A stretch of 42,605 bases of DNA from a virus: positions 1 to 42,605 of the IMG/VR virus record IMGVR_UViG_3300023313_000015; one strand, given 5' to 3'. Of the stretch, positions 29,792-39,314 are shown piece by piece. Position numbers and translations under genes: made by a program. Position 1 is the stretch's first letter. Each line of letters begins with the position of its first letter. The notes under the pieces are model-generated. The model was not told the DNA's origin, did not search any database, and was given only the letters and a program-made list of their open reading frames with translations.

Positions 29792-31162
29792 ATGAATAAA
29801 GGATACCCTTCCAATCGGAAGCGAGGAAACCAAGAATACGGAACACTACAACCATTAGGCCAAGGTAAGTTTGGAGCTGACTCTTCAGCTATGAAGCTTA
29901 TGTATGAGCTAGATGGAGTTACATATATTCCAGAAGCAACATCCACAGTAGAGAGAGTCGACTTAGCCGGACATTTAGCTAGAGTTGGCGATATTATCGC
30001 TTTCAATGCTGGAGTATTGATTGGATATGAAGTAACAGTAATTTCAACTACAACTAACACTATCAGTATAGCTAATCCTCAAGATGTAGCTATAACTGCT
30101 GCTGAGACATTTGTAATAACTCGACCTAAGAATCTAGGAGGGAATGCGAATGGCGGTCTTTTGACTACCTCAGGGCCTATACTATTTACTCTAGATGGAG
30201 TAGATCAAGAAGTAACCGAAGATACTGTAACTCCGGCAAATAATTTCCCTCTACCAGTTAAATTAACTGGAGTAACTGGGGATGTTCTTATAACTGCTGG
30301 GGATCTAAACGTCCAATTAACCCACCTTGGGGTAAATGCAGACGTTACTAGAATCGGAGACGGTACTACAGAGTGGAAAATCAAAGCAACTGGAGAAGGG
30401 GAAGTACGGGATTTAGACGTATATAACGCTCTAGTAGCTATTAACGCTAAATTTGGATCTTTAGGTCAGAAATTATCTGGAGGTTCTACTCCTTTCGTAC
30501 TAAGTACGGAGCAAGAAGCTATTTTAGCCAGTATCGTAACTAATACTAATGATTCCGGTACGGAGACTACCTTAGCAGCGTTATTAGTAGAGCTCCAACT
30601 CAAAGCTGATTTAACCGAGACTCAGCCTATAAGTGCTGTAGCTCTACCTCTTCCAAATGGATCGTCTACATCAGCTAATCAAGTATTAGAGATAAGTAAT
30701 ACAGGGTCTATAGCCTCTACTAACTCTCAACTTAATGCTAAATTTAGCTCTCTAGGTCAGAATAGTTCCGCATTGTCTACACCTATGGTATTGAGCACTA
30801 CTCAAGAGCTAATACTGTCGGACATTAAGACAGCGGTTCAGGCTGTTACCCCTAAAGATGTTATAGACATTGTATCTCCTATAGATGCTTCGATTACAAA
30901 TATCCCGGCTAGTTCAGGAAGTCCTCTAGAGATAGTAGCTAATCTTTCTGCTGGAATGGTTAAAATCCAGACAATTGAGGATATTGGAGAGTTTATAGGG
31001 TTATACCAAGGAGGAATAGCTGCTGAGATTTTAGTCTGTATCCTTCCTATCGCTGGTGGAGTAGTAGAGGTTTCAGTACCTTCAACTCAGAGATTAAGTA
31101 TACGGAATATGAAAAATACAGCTATTGCTACAGGATTCTTTTCCGCTAATATAATAGGATAG
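29792..31162 (+). CDS. Structural protein with repeated segment
   Basis: The 456-aa protein is beta-rich and has two copies of a unit of about 30 residues: INAKFGSLGQKLSGGSTPFV and, later, LNAKFSSLGQNSSALSTPMV, each followed by LSTEQE or LSTTQE. An intervening copy of related sequence is not obvious. The N terminus (MNKGYPSNRKRGNQEYGTLQ) is basic and the C terminus beta. Such proteins are part of tail or capsid decorations in many phages. Placed before the signal-peptide fibre, it may form a fibre shaft or attachment part. Confidence 0.7.
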   Translation: MNKGYPSNRKRGNQEYGTLQPLGQGKFGADSSAMKLMYELDGVTYIPEATSTVERVDLAGHLARVGDIIAFNAGVLIGYEVTVISTTTNTISIANPQDVAITAAETFVITRPKNLGGNANGGLLTTSGPILFTLDGVDQEVTEDTVTPANNFPLPVKLTGVTGDVLITAGDLNVQLTHLGVNADVTRIGDGTTEWKIKATGEGEVRDLDVYNALVAINAKFGSLGQKLSGGSTPFVLSTEQEAILASIVTNTNDSGTETTLAALLVELQLKADLTETQPISAVALPLPNGSSTSANQVLEISNTGSIASTNSQLNAKFSSLGQNSSALSTPMVLSTTQELILSDIKTAVQAVTPKDVIDIVSPIDASITNIPASSGSPLEIVANLSAGMVKIQTIEDIGEFIGLYQGGIAAEILVCILPIAGGVVEVSVPSTQRLSIRNMKNTAIATGFFSANIIG

Positions 31163-31164
31163 AT

Positions 31165-33555
31165 ATGAAAAATATTTTAATTTTAATAGTTTTATCAGTA
31201 ATGAGCTTTAAGGCTTTAGCCGGAGCTGGTACCTATCCTCAAGGGGATCATGTAAAGTTATTAAAGGATAAACTAGAGTTTAAGAATTCTCTAGTGTCTA
31301 TAGGTGTTGTAGGAGTTGATCCTTCTACAGTAGCTACCAGTGCGGATGCCGGATCTATCTTAATATTTGGCAATGTCATGTATGTAAAAGAAGATGCTGG
31401 GCTTACTACTAACTGGACTGTATCTGCTAAAAATGGAGATATAGATGTATCTACCGATATAGTCGGGGTTCTACCTATACTTAACGGGGGTACTGGCAGT
31501 GCGACTCAAAACTTTGTAGACTTAACGACAGATCAATCAATACTAGGTGTCAAAACATTTACAGGTCAATACGTTGCAGTTTCAACTACCAACGGTATGC
31601 GCCCTTGTCCTATTATGACTGAAGTAGAAAGGGATGCAATAGTAGCTCCTAGTGAAGGTGACTGTATTGTTAACTCTGTTTCTAGTGATTTAAACTTCTT
31701 CTTAGCTTCTTCTTGGAGACAGATAGGAGGAGGCGGGTCAGGGAATGGTGTTCCTAACTATATAATTGGAGACAACACAGACTTTGAAGGAAGTATAGGA
31801 GGATGGGTTACTAGTCACGCATCTTTAACCTTAGCACAATTCAATACACCAGCACTTAGAGGTACTCAATCTTTAAGAATTAGAAAGCTAGGTGGAGACT
31901 TTAGCGGTCAATATTATTCACTACCATTCACAATTGAAACAGCAGACCTAGGTAATAGAATAAAAATAAGTTTCGACTATGACACTGTAAGTAGTTATGT
32001 AGACAATGATTATAAAATAGAAATAGTAAAAGACCCCCTAGGTGCTGCGACCGTAATACCCGTAGACAATGAGTTTCTAGGCTTCTCAAGAAATGGACTA
32101 CAAGAATCATACTTCCTTGCAGATGCTACCGAACTAAATTATGAATTGAGAATTAAAATAGCTTCTACTAATGCGGCAATCCAAGCGATAATTATAGATA
32201 ATGTTATTGTCCACCTTGATACGTTCGAGAGTTTTGTTGCTGACTTAAACTCAATCACAGATTGGAGTGCTACGGCCACGCCAAGTATAACAGGAACTAC
32301 TAGTGGAACCCTCGCAGTAGGTACGGGCGGCGGTGCTGAGTATACAATTGACCAAAGACAAGTTGGTGATAGTGTAGAGCTTAGGTATGCAATAAGAATA
32401 GGTACAAGTGGCGCAGTAGACGTTGTAGGTTCTTATAACTTTTTACTACCAGCATCGATAACAGTAGACACCGCAGAGATTAAATTCGGTGAAGTAATTG
32501 GTTATGGAAATATAGTTTCCACAGCATCAGGTGCGACAGTACAAAGATTAATTGTACATTCTACGGGAAGCACAGGTTTTCGAGTAGGTAATGCTGATGG
32601 ATCGGTACTAGCAGCAGGTGGTGCTTTGTTTAATAATGCCAACGTAACTAGTTTGTTTATATCTGCTGAAGTTGTAGGCTGGTCTAGTGGTGTGACCGCA
32701 GTTGTTGATAGAAAAATCTCACTTAGGGCAAAAATGTCTGCAAGTGTTGATTTGGCAATTCCTGACAACACCGATACACAGATGGTTTTTGCAGTAAATA
32801 ATTATGACAACACTGGTTCCGCAGTAGATTTAACAGCTAACTCATTTGTAATACCTAGTGATGGTGTTTACACAATAACGCCTAAAGCTTTACTTCGTAA
32901 TACAGTTACTACTAGCGCACCTAATAACTCAAGGGCATTTGTTACGTTAAAGAAAAATGGAAACTTTGAAGCACAACTAGGTTCTTTTCGTATGGGCCAA
33001 GCTACGAATGTTACTGGTTGGGCTTTTGATATAGCTACCATCTCATACGATGCTACATATAGTGCTGGAGACGTTTTAACCTTTTTTATTAGTCATAATT
33101 TTGGTGCAAACGTAGAACTTGCGTCTACTGCTAGGATGGCAATTAGAGAACACGCTGGATCACCCACCATCGCAGGTGTTTTCGGGGTATGCCAAACTAA
33201 GTTTCTTAGTGCTGATATAATATCCACTGTTACGGACTTGGCAGACTTAAGGTTCTCAAACCTAGACCCCTCTAAAATATACGAGCTATCCTTGAATGTT
33301 GCTACTGTTGTTTCGTCTTCATCGGCATACAACTTTGGGTACCCAGAGTGTATAATGACGCAAAGAATTGGGGACACCCCTACAAACTCCATAATACTTA
33401 ACCTGTATAAGGAATGTAGAATAACCGGAGTAACAACACTGTCTTTTAATACTGCAAACTCCGCAGCGACAAGAGTTGTGGTAGGCAATAATACAGTAAA
33501 TGAAACCCATGTAACCTTGTGCGAATCAAATAAGGGAGTAACAACAAAATGGTAA
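31165..33555 (+). CDS. Large fibre-like protein with signal peptide and C1q-like region
   Basis: The 796-aa protein begins with a clear Sec signal (MKNILILIVLSVMSFKALA, cut after ALA19). It then has a GGTGS tail-fibre motif (VLPILNGGTGSATQNF), a possible carbohydrate-binding region around 200-330 (NTDFEGSIGGWVTS), and a C1q/TNF-like region near 540-660 (FVIPSDGVYTITPKALLRN). The C-terminal part has cysteines in an even number, as in exported proteins. Composition in the middle differs from flanking genes. It is most likely a receptor-binding fibre, or an exported phage adhesin. Confidence 0.75.
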   Translation: MKNILILIVLSVMSFKALAGAGTYPQGDHVKLLKDKLEFKNSLVSIGVVGVDPSTVATSADAGSILIFGNVMYVKEDAGLTTNWTVSAKNGDIDVSTDIVGVLPILNGGTGSATQNFVDLTTDQSILGVKTFTGQYVAVSTTNGMRPCPIMTEVERDAIVAPSEGDCIVNSVSSDLNFFLASSWRQIGGGGSGNGVPNYIIGDNTDFEGSIGGWVTSHASLTLAQFNTPALRGTQSLRIRKLGGDFSGQYYSLPFTIETADLGNRIKISFDYDTVSSYVDNDYKIEIVKDPLGAATVIPVDNEFLGFSRNGLQESYFLADATELNYELRIKIASTNAAIQAIIIDNVIVHLDTFESFVADLNSITDWSATATPSITGTTSGTLAVGTGGGAEYTIDQRQVGDSVELRYAIRIGTSGAVDVVGSYNFLLPASITVDTAEIKFGEVIGYGNIVSTASGATVQRLIVHSTGSTGFRVGNADGSVLAAGGALFNNANVTSLFISAEVVGWSSGVTAVVDRKISLRAKMSASVDLAIPDNTDTQMVFAVNNYDNTGSAVDLTANSFVIPSDGVYTITPKALLRNTVTTSAPNNSRAFVTLKKNGNFEAQLGSFRMGQATNVTGWAFDIATISYDATYSAGDVLTFFISHNFGANVELASTARMAIREHAGSPTIAGVFGVCQTKFLSADIISTVTDLADLRFSNLDPSKIYELSLNVATVVSSSSAYNFGYPECIMTQRIGDTPTNSIILNLYKECRITGVTTLSFNTANSAATRVVVGNNTVNETHVTLCESNKGVTTKW

Positions 33556-34115
33556 AACTATTAATTTTAATGTTTATATCGGGTTATGCCCACGCATCAA
33601 CTTTAGTATCAATTACAAACTCTGAGGGGCAATCAATGTCTCAAGAGTTTAACACTGAAGCTGAAGCTGACACTTATATCTTAAACACTAAACATAGGTG
33701 GGGAAAGTCTACAGGATGGCGTAGAGATAATTGTATTGGTCAGACAGCTACAAGGATAGATGCTTATGGAACAGTAGAGTATAATTGCCCCGATGAGTTT
33801 ACAGTTACTAAAACTGATACCACAGCGGCAGTCGCGGCAAAGAACGCACTTAAAGACCTACAAGAAGACATAAGCTTCGGTATCAATCTTTACTCGCAAG
33901 TAATATTAATGATTAGTACTAAGCCTGGTATGACTAGAATACAGAGACGAGCTATTAGAGCTACCTTTGCAGACATTAGATTAGACCTTTATGCTGGTCA
34001 GCTATGTGATGCTAGGGATGATATTATAAGTAACGTATCTCCTACGGCAACTATTACTCAAGCTAATATAGATAGTGTTGTTAATTTAATCAATGCCTAT
34101 AAGGTGTGTATATAA
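33549..34115 (+). CDS. Second signal-peptide protein of the fibre region
   Basis: The 188-aa product opens with a Sec signal (MVKLLILMFISGYAHA, cut after AHA16) and then a polar domain with Cys residues (RRDNCIGQTATRI, VEYNCPDEF, LYAGQLCDARDD, AYKVCI), four in all, which could form disulfides. It overlaps the large fibre gene by 7 bases and the next gene by one, so it is coupled to both. No family is recognised. It may be a fibre-associated or periplasmic protein of the phage. Confidence 0.7.
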   Translation: MVKLLILMFISGYAHASTLVSITNSEGQSMSQEFNTEAEADTYILNTKHRWGKSTGWRRDNCIGQTATRIDAYGTVEYNCPDEFTVTKTDTTAAVAAKNALKDLQEDISFGINLYSQVILMISTKPGMTRIQRRAIRATFADIRLDLYAGQLCDARDDIISNVSPTATITQANIDSVVNLINAYKVCI

Positions 34116-34411
34116 TGGAACAATCTAACCTCCTCTCCATAGTACTTGTTATCATGGGGTCATTTCTATCTATGATATTAATGGTGAATGCCTTCTTTAC
34201 TCGCCAGACTTTGAAAGAGATAAGTGAAGTTAAGTTAAGATTAGTCGAGCTTATAGCTAAGCACGATGCTACTAGTGAGAGAGCTTTAAAGAATGAAAAT
34301 GAAATCACTCAGCTTAGGCAACGGTTTCATGAAGTGATTAATAATACAGTAACAAAAGTAGAACTATTTCACATAGAAATAGAGCAAATAAAGAAGAAAT
34401 TAGATTTATAA
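34115..34411 (+). CDS. Membrane-anchored coiled-coil protein
   Basis: The start at 34115 overlaps the previous stop as TAATG. The 98-aa product begins MEQSNLLSIVLVIMGSFLSM and has one transmembrane helix (residues 6-28), then a long coiled coil (residues 35-98, LVELIAKHDATSERALKNEN). Such a layout fits an inner-membrane spanin or a class of small holin-like proteins. The gene is in the tail part of the late operon, not next to the endolysin. An i-spanin role would pair it with the lipoprotein at 1215. Confidence 0.65.
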   Translation: MEQSNLLSIVLVIMGSFLSMILMVNAFFTRQTLKEISEVKLRLVELIAKHDATSERALKNENEITQLRQRFHEVINNTVTKVELFHIEIEQIKKKLDL

Positions 34412-34426
34412 CTCGGGAGTTATACT

Positions 34427-34735
34427 ATGAGTAAAGACCACGATAAAGATGATGCGAGTGAGGGCGGAATAGTCGCTGGTGTAAGTTCAGCCTCTAAGAA
34501 GAGATTAGCTAAAGGGAATACTTCAGGAGCTGGCGATACTATTGGTACAGCTTTGATGACTTCTGGAAATCCTGTTACTATGGCCGCAGGAGCTACCTTA
34601 AAAGTTGTCTCATCTATTGCTAATAGGAAGAGACAAGAGGCTAATGATAGGGTTGATAGAGAAGTAGATCGTAGATCTAAATTATCTGCCGCCTTAAGTC
34701 AACTAGGAACAGGTATCGGATCTAGGGGAATGTAA
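34427..34735 (+). CDS. Small internal virion-type protein (102 aa)
   Basis: The 102-aa product is rich in Ala, Gly and Ser with a helical segment (NPVTMAAGATLKVVSSIANR) and a basic patch (NRKRQEANDRVDREVDRRSK). This composition is seen in ejection proteins. It precedes the adaptor gene by 2 bases. The C terminus, GIGSRGM, is flexible. A role as a small virion or connector protein is inferred from position and composition. Confidence 0.6.
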   Translation: MSKDHDKDDASEGGIVAGVSSASKKRLAKGNTSGAGDTIGTALMTSGNPVTMAAGATLKVVSSIANRKRQEANDRVDREVDRRSKLSAALSQLGTGIGSRGM

Positions 34736-34737
34736 TA

Positions 34738-35595
34738 ATGAGACGTTTTGAACTGCTAGTAAATGAAGTACGGGAGTCTACGGACACTCAAGACATTAAT
34801 TCTGTAGGAGTATACGAAGTAATGAGATACTTCAATGATGCTCAAAAGCAGATTCAAAAGATAATCTTTACTGCTAATCCTTCAGCAGACATATTTGTCA
34901 CTACAGCTAACTATGATATAGCAGGAAGTAGTGCTAAGGAATTCGATCTACCTTTTGATATATATGCTCATAATTCTGTTATTAGCCTTCATAGCTTTAA
35001 TGGTTCTAGTATAACTAGATTAGCCAATAGAGAGAGATCTACACTATACGGATACGCTCTAGTAGATAAGCAATTCCTATTAGGATTTGAGCCGCAAGAA
35101 GACTTAGTTCTGAATTATGTATATAAGCTACCTGTTCTATCTTATAGACTAGGTAAAATATCTGCTATTGATACAGTAACAGGTATCGTTACTATAGATG
35201 GAGCTTCCCTTATAGCTGATGAAGGGTTCTCTGATAGATATGATGACTTTAGTATCGTATCTTCTAAAGGTGTTCAAAAAGCCACTCAATTAGAATTAAC
35301 CAACTTCGCAGGGCTAGATTTCACCTTTACAGGGACTCTAACGGGAGTTTCAGTAGGGGATTACATTGTATGCGGAGAAAGCGGGACATCTCATAGCTTA
35401 CTATCTGATGAGTGTGAGCCTTTTCTCATGGCCTATGTCCAGAGAAGGATTTTAAATAAGATTTCTTCTGCTGAAGTAGCGACTGAAAATATCTTTTCTG
35501 AGACTGAGAGAATGGACTTAGAGGATTTATTCAAGGATAATATAAAAGATGCTCTATACCCTGTATCTAGCGACAATGATTACTTAGGATATTAA
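34738..35595 (+). CDS. Head-tail adaptor / tail tube protein (T7 gp11-like)
   Basis: The 285-aa protein sits right before the nozzle gene, in the order of T7 gp11-gp12. It opens MRRFELLVNEVRESTDTQDI and has helical ends with a beta insertion (AIDTVTGIVTIDGASLIADE), as in tail tubular protein A or P22 gp4-type adaptors. C-terminal helix: MLDLEDLF-like DLEDLFKDNIKDAL. It would bind the portal ring and hold the tail nozzle. It overlaps the nozzle gene by one base. Confidence 0.7.
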   Translation: MRRFELLVNEVRESTDTQDINSVGVYEVMRYFNDAQKQIQKIIFTANPSADIFVTTANYDIAGSSAKEFDLPFDIYAHNSVISLHSFNGSSITRLANRERSTLYGYALVDKQFLLGFEPQEDLVLNYVYKLPVLSYRLGKISAIDTVTGIVTIDGASLIADEGFSDRYDDFSIVSSKGVQKATQLELTNFAGLDFTFTGTLTGVSVGDYIVCGESGTSHSLLSDECEPFLMAYVQRRILNKISSAEVATENIFSETERMDLEDLFKDNIKDALYPVSSDNDYLGY

Positions 35596-37982
35596 TGGGA
35601 ACTATCAAGAAAAACTATGCTTTCAAGGGACTAGATACTAGAACCAATAAGCTCTATAGACAAGATGCTACGGCTTCTGACTGTAGAAATGTTAGACTAG
35701 ATACTACTAGAAAATTAGTAAAAATAAATGATATGGATAAAGTCTTAATCCCTAGAGGTATTCTAGGAGAGACCGGATCTTTCGATTTTAAACTCCCTTT
35801 CCACGCTACGATTATAGATATAATGCCGTACGATTTTTTCTTTGTATTGGTAACTTCTTTAGAAGAGGAAGTAACTCCAGGGGCTTTCAGGACTGTAAAT
35901 AAGTTCTACAAATGGATAAAATCTCTAAATACCGTTACTTTCATTCCTTTTGAGAAAGAGACATTTCTCTCGACTACTGCTGGACAGTTAGTTAACAAGG
36001 TTGGAGTAGATATATCCGGTGGGGTAATGTACACCAATATGGAGAATGTTCTATATTTTATAGGATCTAAATACCCTACATACTCCTCGGTAACCGACCA
36101 TACCTTAGTACAATCAGATAAAGATAATAATAGAAGCCCTGTACTGACGTATGACGGGACTGTTATAGGGACTTCAGGATGCCCTTCTATACTAGAGGAC
36201 TCTCAAAAAGAGAATGCTGGTATTAAAGACCCTGAGGACTATATCCGACTTCTTCCTTTCAAGGTAGATGGATTAGGTAGACACACTTTTGGAAATTTCT
36301 CAACTCACTTAGGAACTCAATCTGTAAATGCTAATGGTCACTCTTTTATACAAGAAACTATAACTCCTAAAGATTCCGGCTTCGCCCACCATGCTTTCTT
36401 AGAGATCTCCGCTGACATAGCTTTAAATGACGGAAGCGGGGCAGCCGCTAGGACTATTCCTTGTACTTATTATAGTAGATCTGGCGGGTATAAATCTGCC
36501 GCTAAAGGTCAAATACTTTACGGAATAAGATACCAGTATACTTTCGGGGGAGGGCCTGTAGCGGGTACTACCTTAGTAGAAGAGTTCTATGAGTTCTATA
36601 GATGTACAATAGAGGCTACCGACTATGTAGGCAATACAGTTACTTTAGGAAGCTTTAAGAGGTATGATGTAGACTTGGGTATCTGGAAAAGTAACTTCGA
36701 ATTTAGACATGTTGTAACTACAGCTACAGCCCTAGGGACTCGTCCGGGGTTCCTTAGTAATATAATGACTGCTGTTTACGGCTCTCAGTCTTTCGTAGGT
36801 GGCTATACATTAAAAGGATTTGTTAATATAGCCTATGATACTACAACCTCAGTATTCGATTATGCTACTCCTAGAGGATATACAGGAGCTAATCCCCTAT
36901 TTGAAGGGAAAGCTGGAATCGCAGAATCTAGCGATGAATTATTATTTATATCCTCTGACTTGAACGATATTATAGAAACCACTACCGTTAAACTACCCCC
37001 GCCTAAAGTTAAAAGCTTAACTAATTATGTTGGAGCTATGGTGGTATCGGATGAGAAATCTCTATATTTTTCTGATTTCTCAACGGGAGGAAATATTGAA
37101 ACCTTCACCCCTTTTGATACCTTCGGATTCGGATCTACTGATAAAGGAGACGTTACAGGGGTTTTCTCTAATGAGACTTTCCTAGTAGGGTTTAGAGAAC
37201 AAGAAGCTTATTACATAACCGGAAATATATTTACAGCTAATTACAGAATTCAATCCTACAAATCTACTCGTATAGGGTGCTCTGATCCTAGATCAATAAT
37301 AGGATTTAGAGGGGCTGGACTTTTCGCCTCTGAGAAAGGAATCTTCGTAGCCGCTCAAGGTGGTAATATGGAAGAGATTTCTGACTCTATAGAGAACATA
37401 TTCACAGCAGATGCTCTAGGGCTAGGCGTAGATATGTTCGATGTTAAGACAGTAGTAGACTTCAAAAGAGAGTATATCTACTTCTCTATAGGCGGGACGA
37501 CTCCTGTAATTCTAGCATATAGCTACTACTTCAATGAGTGGTTTCTATATGACTATATTAACACCTCTGGAGGATTCGACCTTATAGACGGGCTCCTATA
37601 CTCCTCAGACGGCACTAATATGTACGTAGAGAACACTTTAAATAAGAAAGAGGCTGTAGCTTACTATAGGTCTAACTTTGAGACAGTCGGAGTACCTTCC
37701 TTCTCTAAGAAATTCCTACAAGTACTTCTCTACACAATAGATATGGCTTCTGGAGCTACTATAGGATTTAAGACCTATAAGAACTGGATAACTTCTGAGT
37801 CTGAGACAGATGAAGAAAAGAGTGTAGAAATAGGACAAGTTGACGTAGTTCAGAGATTTAACCCAGATAGGTCTAAGTCGGTGGCTATTGAGATAAACTC
37901 TGCTTCAAATAACGAGCTCACTTTAAACGGATATGAGTACGAGTACTCTGATGACGTGAAGATGTTTAAGAATGACGATTAG
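35595..37982 (+). CDS. Tail nozzle / stabilisation protein (P22 gp10/T7 gp12-like)
   Basis: The 795-aa protein begins MGTIKKNYAFKGLDTRTNKL and has the long beta-propeller-like pattern of podovirus nozzle proteins, with repeated strands and motifs such as SEKGIFVAAQGGNMEEISDS and YSYYFNEWFLYDYINTSGGF in the second half. Its length and position after the adaptor match the T7 gp12 and P22 gp10 family. It closes the DNA channel at the tail tip. The last 11 bases overlap the next gene. Confidence 0.8.
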   Translation: MGTIKKNYAFKGLDTRTNKLYRQDATASDCRNVRLDTTRKLVKINDMDKVLIPRGILGETGSFDFKLPFHATIIDIMPYDFFFVLVTSLEEEVTPGAFRTVNKFYKWIKSLNTVTFIPFEKETFLSTTAGQLVNKVGVDISGGVMYTNMENVLYFIGSKYPTYSSVTDHTLVQSDKDNNRSPVLTYDGTVIGTSGCPSILEDSQKENAGIKDPEDYIRLLPFKVDGLGRHTFGNFSTHLGTQSVNANGHSFIQETITPKDSGFAHHAFLEISADIALNDGSGAAARTIPCTYYSRSGGYKSAAKGQILYGIRYQYTFGGGPVAGTTLVEEFYEFYRCTIEATDYVGNTVTLGSFKRYDVDLGIWKSNFEFRHVVTTATALGTRPGFLSNIMTAVYGSQSFVGGYTLKGFVNIAYDTTTSVFDYATPRGYTGANPLFEGKAGIAESSDELLFISSDLNDIIETTTVKLPPPKVKSLTNYVGAMVVSDEKSLYFSDFSTGGNIETFTPFDTFGFGSTDKGDVTGVFSNETFLVGFREQEAYYITGNIFTANYRIQSYKSTRIGCSDPRSIIGFRGAGLFASEKGIFVAAQGGNMEEISDSIENIFTADALGLGVDMFDVKTVVDFKREYIYFSIGGTTPVILAYSYYFNEWFLYDYINTSGGFDLIDGLLYSSDGTNMYVENTLNKKEAVAYYRSNFETVGVPSFSKKFLQVLLYTIDMASGATIGFKTYKNWITSESETDEEKSVEIGQVDVVQRFNPDRSKSVAIEINSASNNELTLNGYEYEYSDDVKMFKNDD

Positions 37983-38322
37983 CATAAGAAGAAATATACT
38001 AGAATTAGCGGAGCTGGGAGACGATATACAAGATATTGAGTCCTTAAAGCTGTCTTTTAATGAGACTATAACAGAGCTCAACTTTGTACTTCGTAGCTTA
38101 ACTTTGACTAATCTAGACGGAGAGATAGTTACTGCAACTATTCCTGCTGGCGGGTCAGTGAAAATACCTCATAAACTGAGGATTATCCCGACTTACCGTA
38201 TAATCCTTGGCCAAACAGGCGGAGGGGTAATAACAGACGTAGGATATAGTTCTACGTATGTCGAATTGGAGAATGGTGGGGTCGACGATGCCCTCATCAC
38301 TATAATTATTGTAAAGGACTAA
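37972..38322 (+). CDS. Small beta-rich virion protein (116 aa)
   Basis: The 116-aa product starts with a basic turn (MTISIRRNILELAELGDDIQ) and then has beta strands with VTATIPAGGSVKIPHKLRII and PTYRIILGQTGGG, as found in fibre-head or nozzle accessory proteins. It overlaps the nozzle gene by 11 bases and ends 2 bases before the GNAT-like gene. It is probably a tail-tip or receptor accessory protein. Confidence 0.65.
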   Translation: MTISIRRNILELAELGDDIQDIESLKLSFNETITELNFVLRSLTLTNLDGEIVTATIPAGGSVKIPHKLRIIPTYRIILGQTGGGVITDVGYSSTYVELENGGVDDALITIIIVKD

Positions 38323-38324
38323 AA

Positions 38325-38657
38325 ATGTGGCTAGAATATATAAAAGAGAGAACGAACAAATCCGTTCTTGAACTAAAAGATGAAGGGTTTGCGGTATATT
38401 ACTTATATCTAGCTGAAGAGGCTATATACATAGAGGACATATACGTTAAACCAAGTTTGAGAAAATCCTCTATAGCCTCTACAATGCTAAATACTGTATT
38501 GGAGCTAGGGAAGAAAGAAGGACTTAAATACGTTTTGGGTAGCTGTGATCCTACTACTAAAGGATCTACTATAAGTATGAAAGCTATGCTCGCTACGGGG
38601 TTTAATCTATACAAAGTTGAAAATGGATTAGTTTTTTTAAGAAAAAGGATTAAGTAA
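38325..38657 (+). CDS. GNAT-fold protein (T7 gp13-like position)
   Basis: The 110-aa protein has a GNAT pattern: a strand with YYLYLAEEAIYIEDIYVKPS, the acetyl-CoA loop region KSSIASTMLNTVLELGKKEG and the helix-strand end STISMKAMLATGFNLYKVEN. The Q/RxxGxG loop is degenerate (LRKSSIA), so it may not be catalytic. T7 gp13 and similar podovirus proteins have this fold and are needed for assembly of the internal proteins. It sits just before the internal virion genes. Confidence 0.7.
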   Translation: MWLEYIKERTNKSVLELKDEGFAVYYLYLAEEAIYIEDIYVKPSLRKSSIASTMLNTVLELGKKEGLKYVLGSCDPTTKGSTISMKAMLATGFNLYKVENGLVFLRKRIK

Positions 38658-39298
38658 TGGGTGGAAAGAACAGTATGTGGAACAAGCCGTTTGGAGTAGG
38701 GAAGCAGTCTGTGGCTGAAAATCCTCTAAATATATCCCCCTTACATAGTGGGACTCTAGGGCCTAACTCAGGGGTAGACATCTATGGAGGTGAGACTTTA
38801 TCCAGAAAGGTTTCAAATATATTTGGAGGGGATGATTCTGACTCTGTAGACCAGTTAACTCCTGCTCAAGTAGAAGCTATGATGGATAAAGGTCGATCTG
38901 AGGGCGAATCAGCCGCAGGGGGAACTGTAGCAGAGATGGGGCAAGGTCGTGCGGATGTTCGCAATAGACTTACTGAGACTCTAAATGGAAACTCAGCAGC
39001 CGCAGCAGGACTTAAACAAGATCAGCAACAAGCTCAGAAATCTCTGAAAGCTAACCAAGCTCTAGCGGGCGGTAGTGGTCAGATGAATGAAGGTCAGCAA
39101 CAAGCTTTAAGAAGGCAATCTGATATGGATATGGCTAAATTTAGACAACAAGAAGATAGAAAAGCACTAGGTGACTTAAGTAAAGAATTTAGAGGCGGGG
39201 TTGGAGATATATTCAGATCTACAGGTCAGCTGGCTTCTATAATGGTGGGGGCTCAACCAGCTCCTCAACCTCAATCAAGCGGCGGACTATTCGGATAA
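38657..39298 (+). CDS. Internal virion protein (213 aa), Gln/Ala-rich
   Basis: The 213-aa product is rich in Gly, Ser, Gln and Ala with a helical middle (NEGQQQALRRQSDMDMAKFR) and a flexible C terminus (QPAPQPQSSGGLFG). The composition and the position after the GNAT gene fit an ejection protein. It starts at the last base of the GNAT gene stop (TAATG overlap). The Gln-rich tract (LKQDQQQAQKSLKANQALAG) may form a helical pore element. Identification is by context. Confidence 0.65.
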   Translation: MGGKNSMWNKPFGVGKQSVAENPLNISPLHSGTLGPNSGVDIYGGETLSRKVSNIFGGDDSDSVDQLTPAQVEAMMDKGRSEGESAAGGTVAEMGQGRADVRNRLTETLNGNSAAAAGLKQDQQQAQKSLKANQALAGGSGQMNEGQQQALRRQSDMDMAKFRQQEDRKALGDLSKEFRGGVGDIFRSTGQLASIMVGAQPAPQPQSSGGLFG

Positions 39299-39314
39299 CT
39301 AATTGGAGAATTAT

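Noticed and set aside
33093-33488. 131-aa minus-strand frame within the large fibre gene
   Set aside because: It lies opposite a clear signal-peptide gene and has no start signal or recognisable motif.
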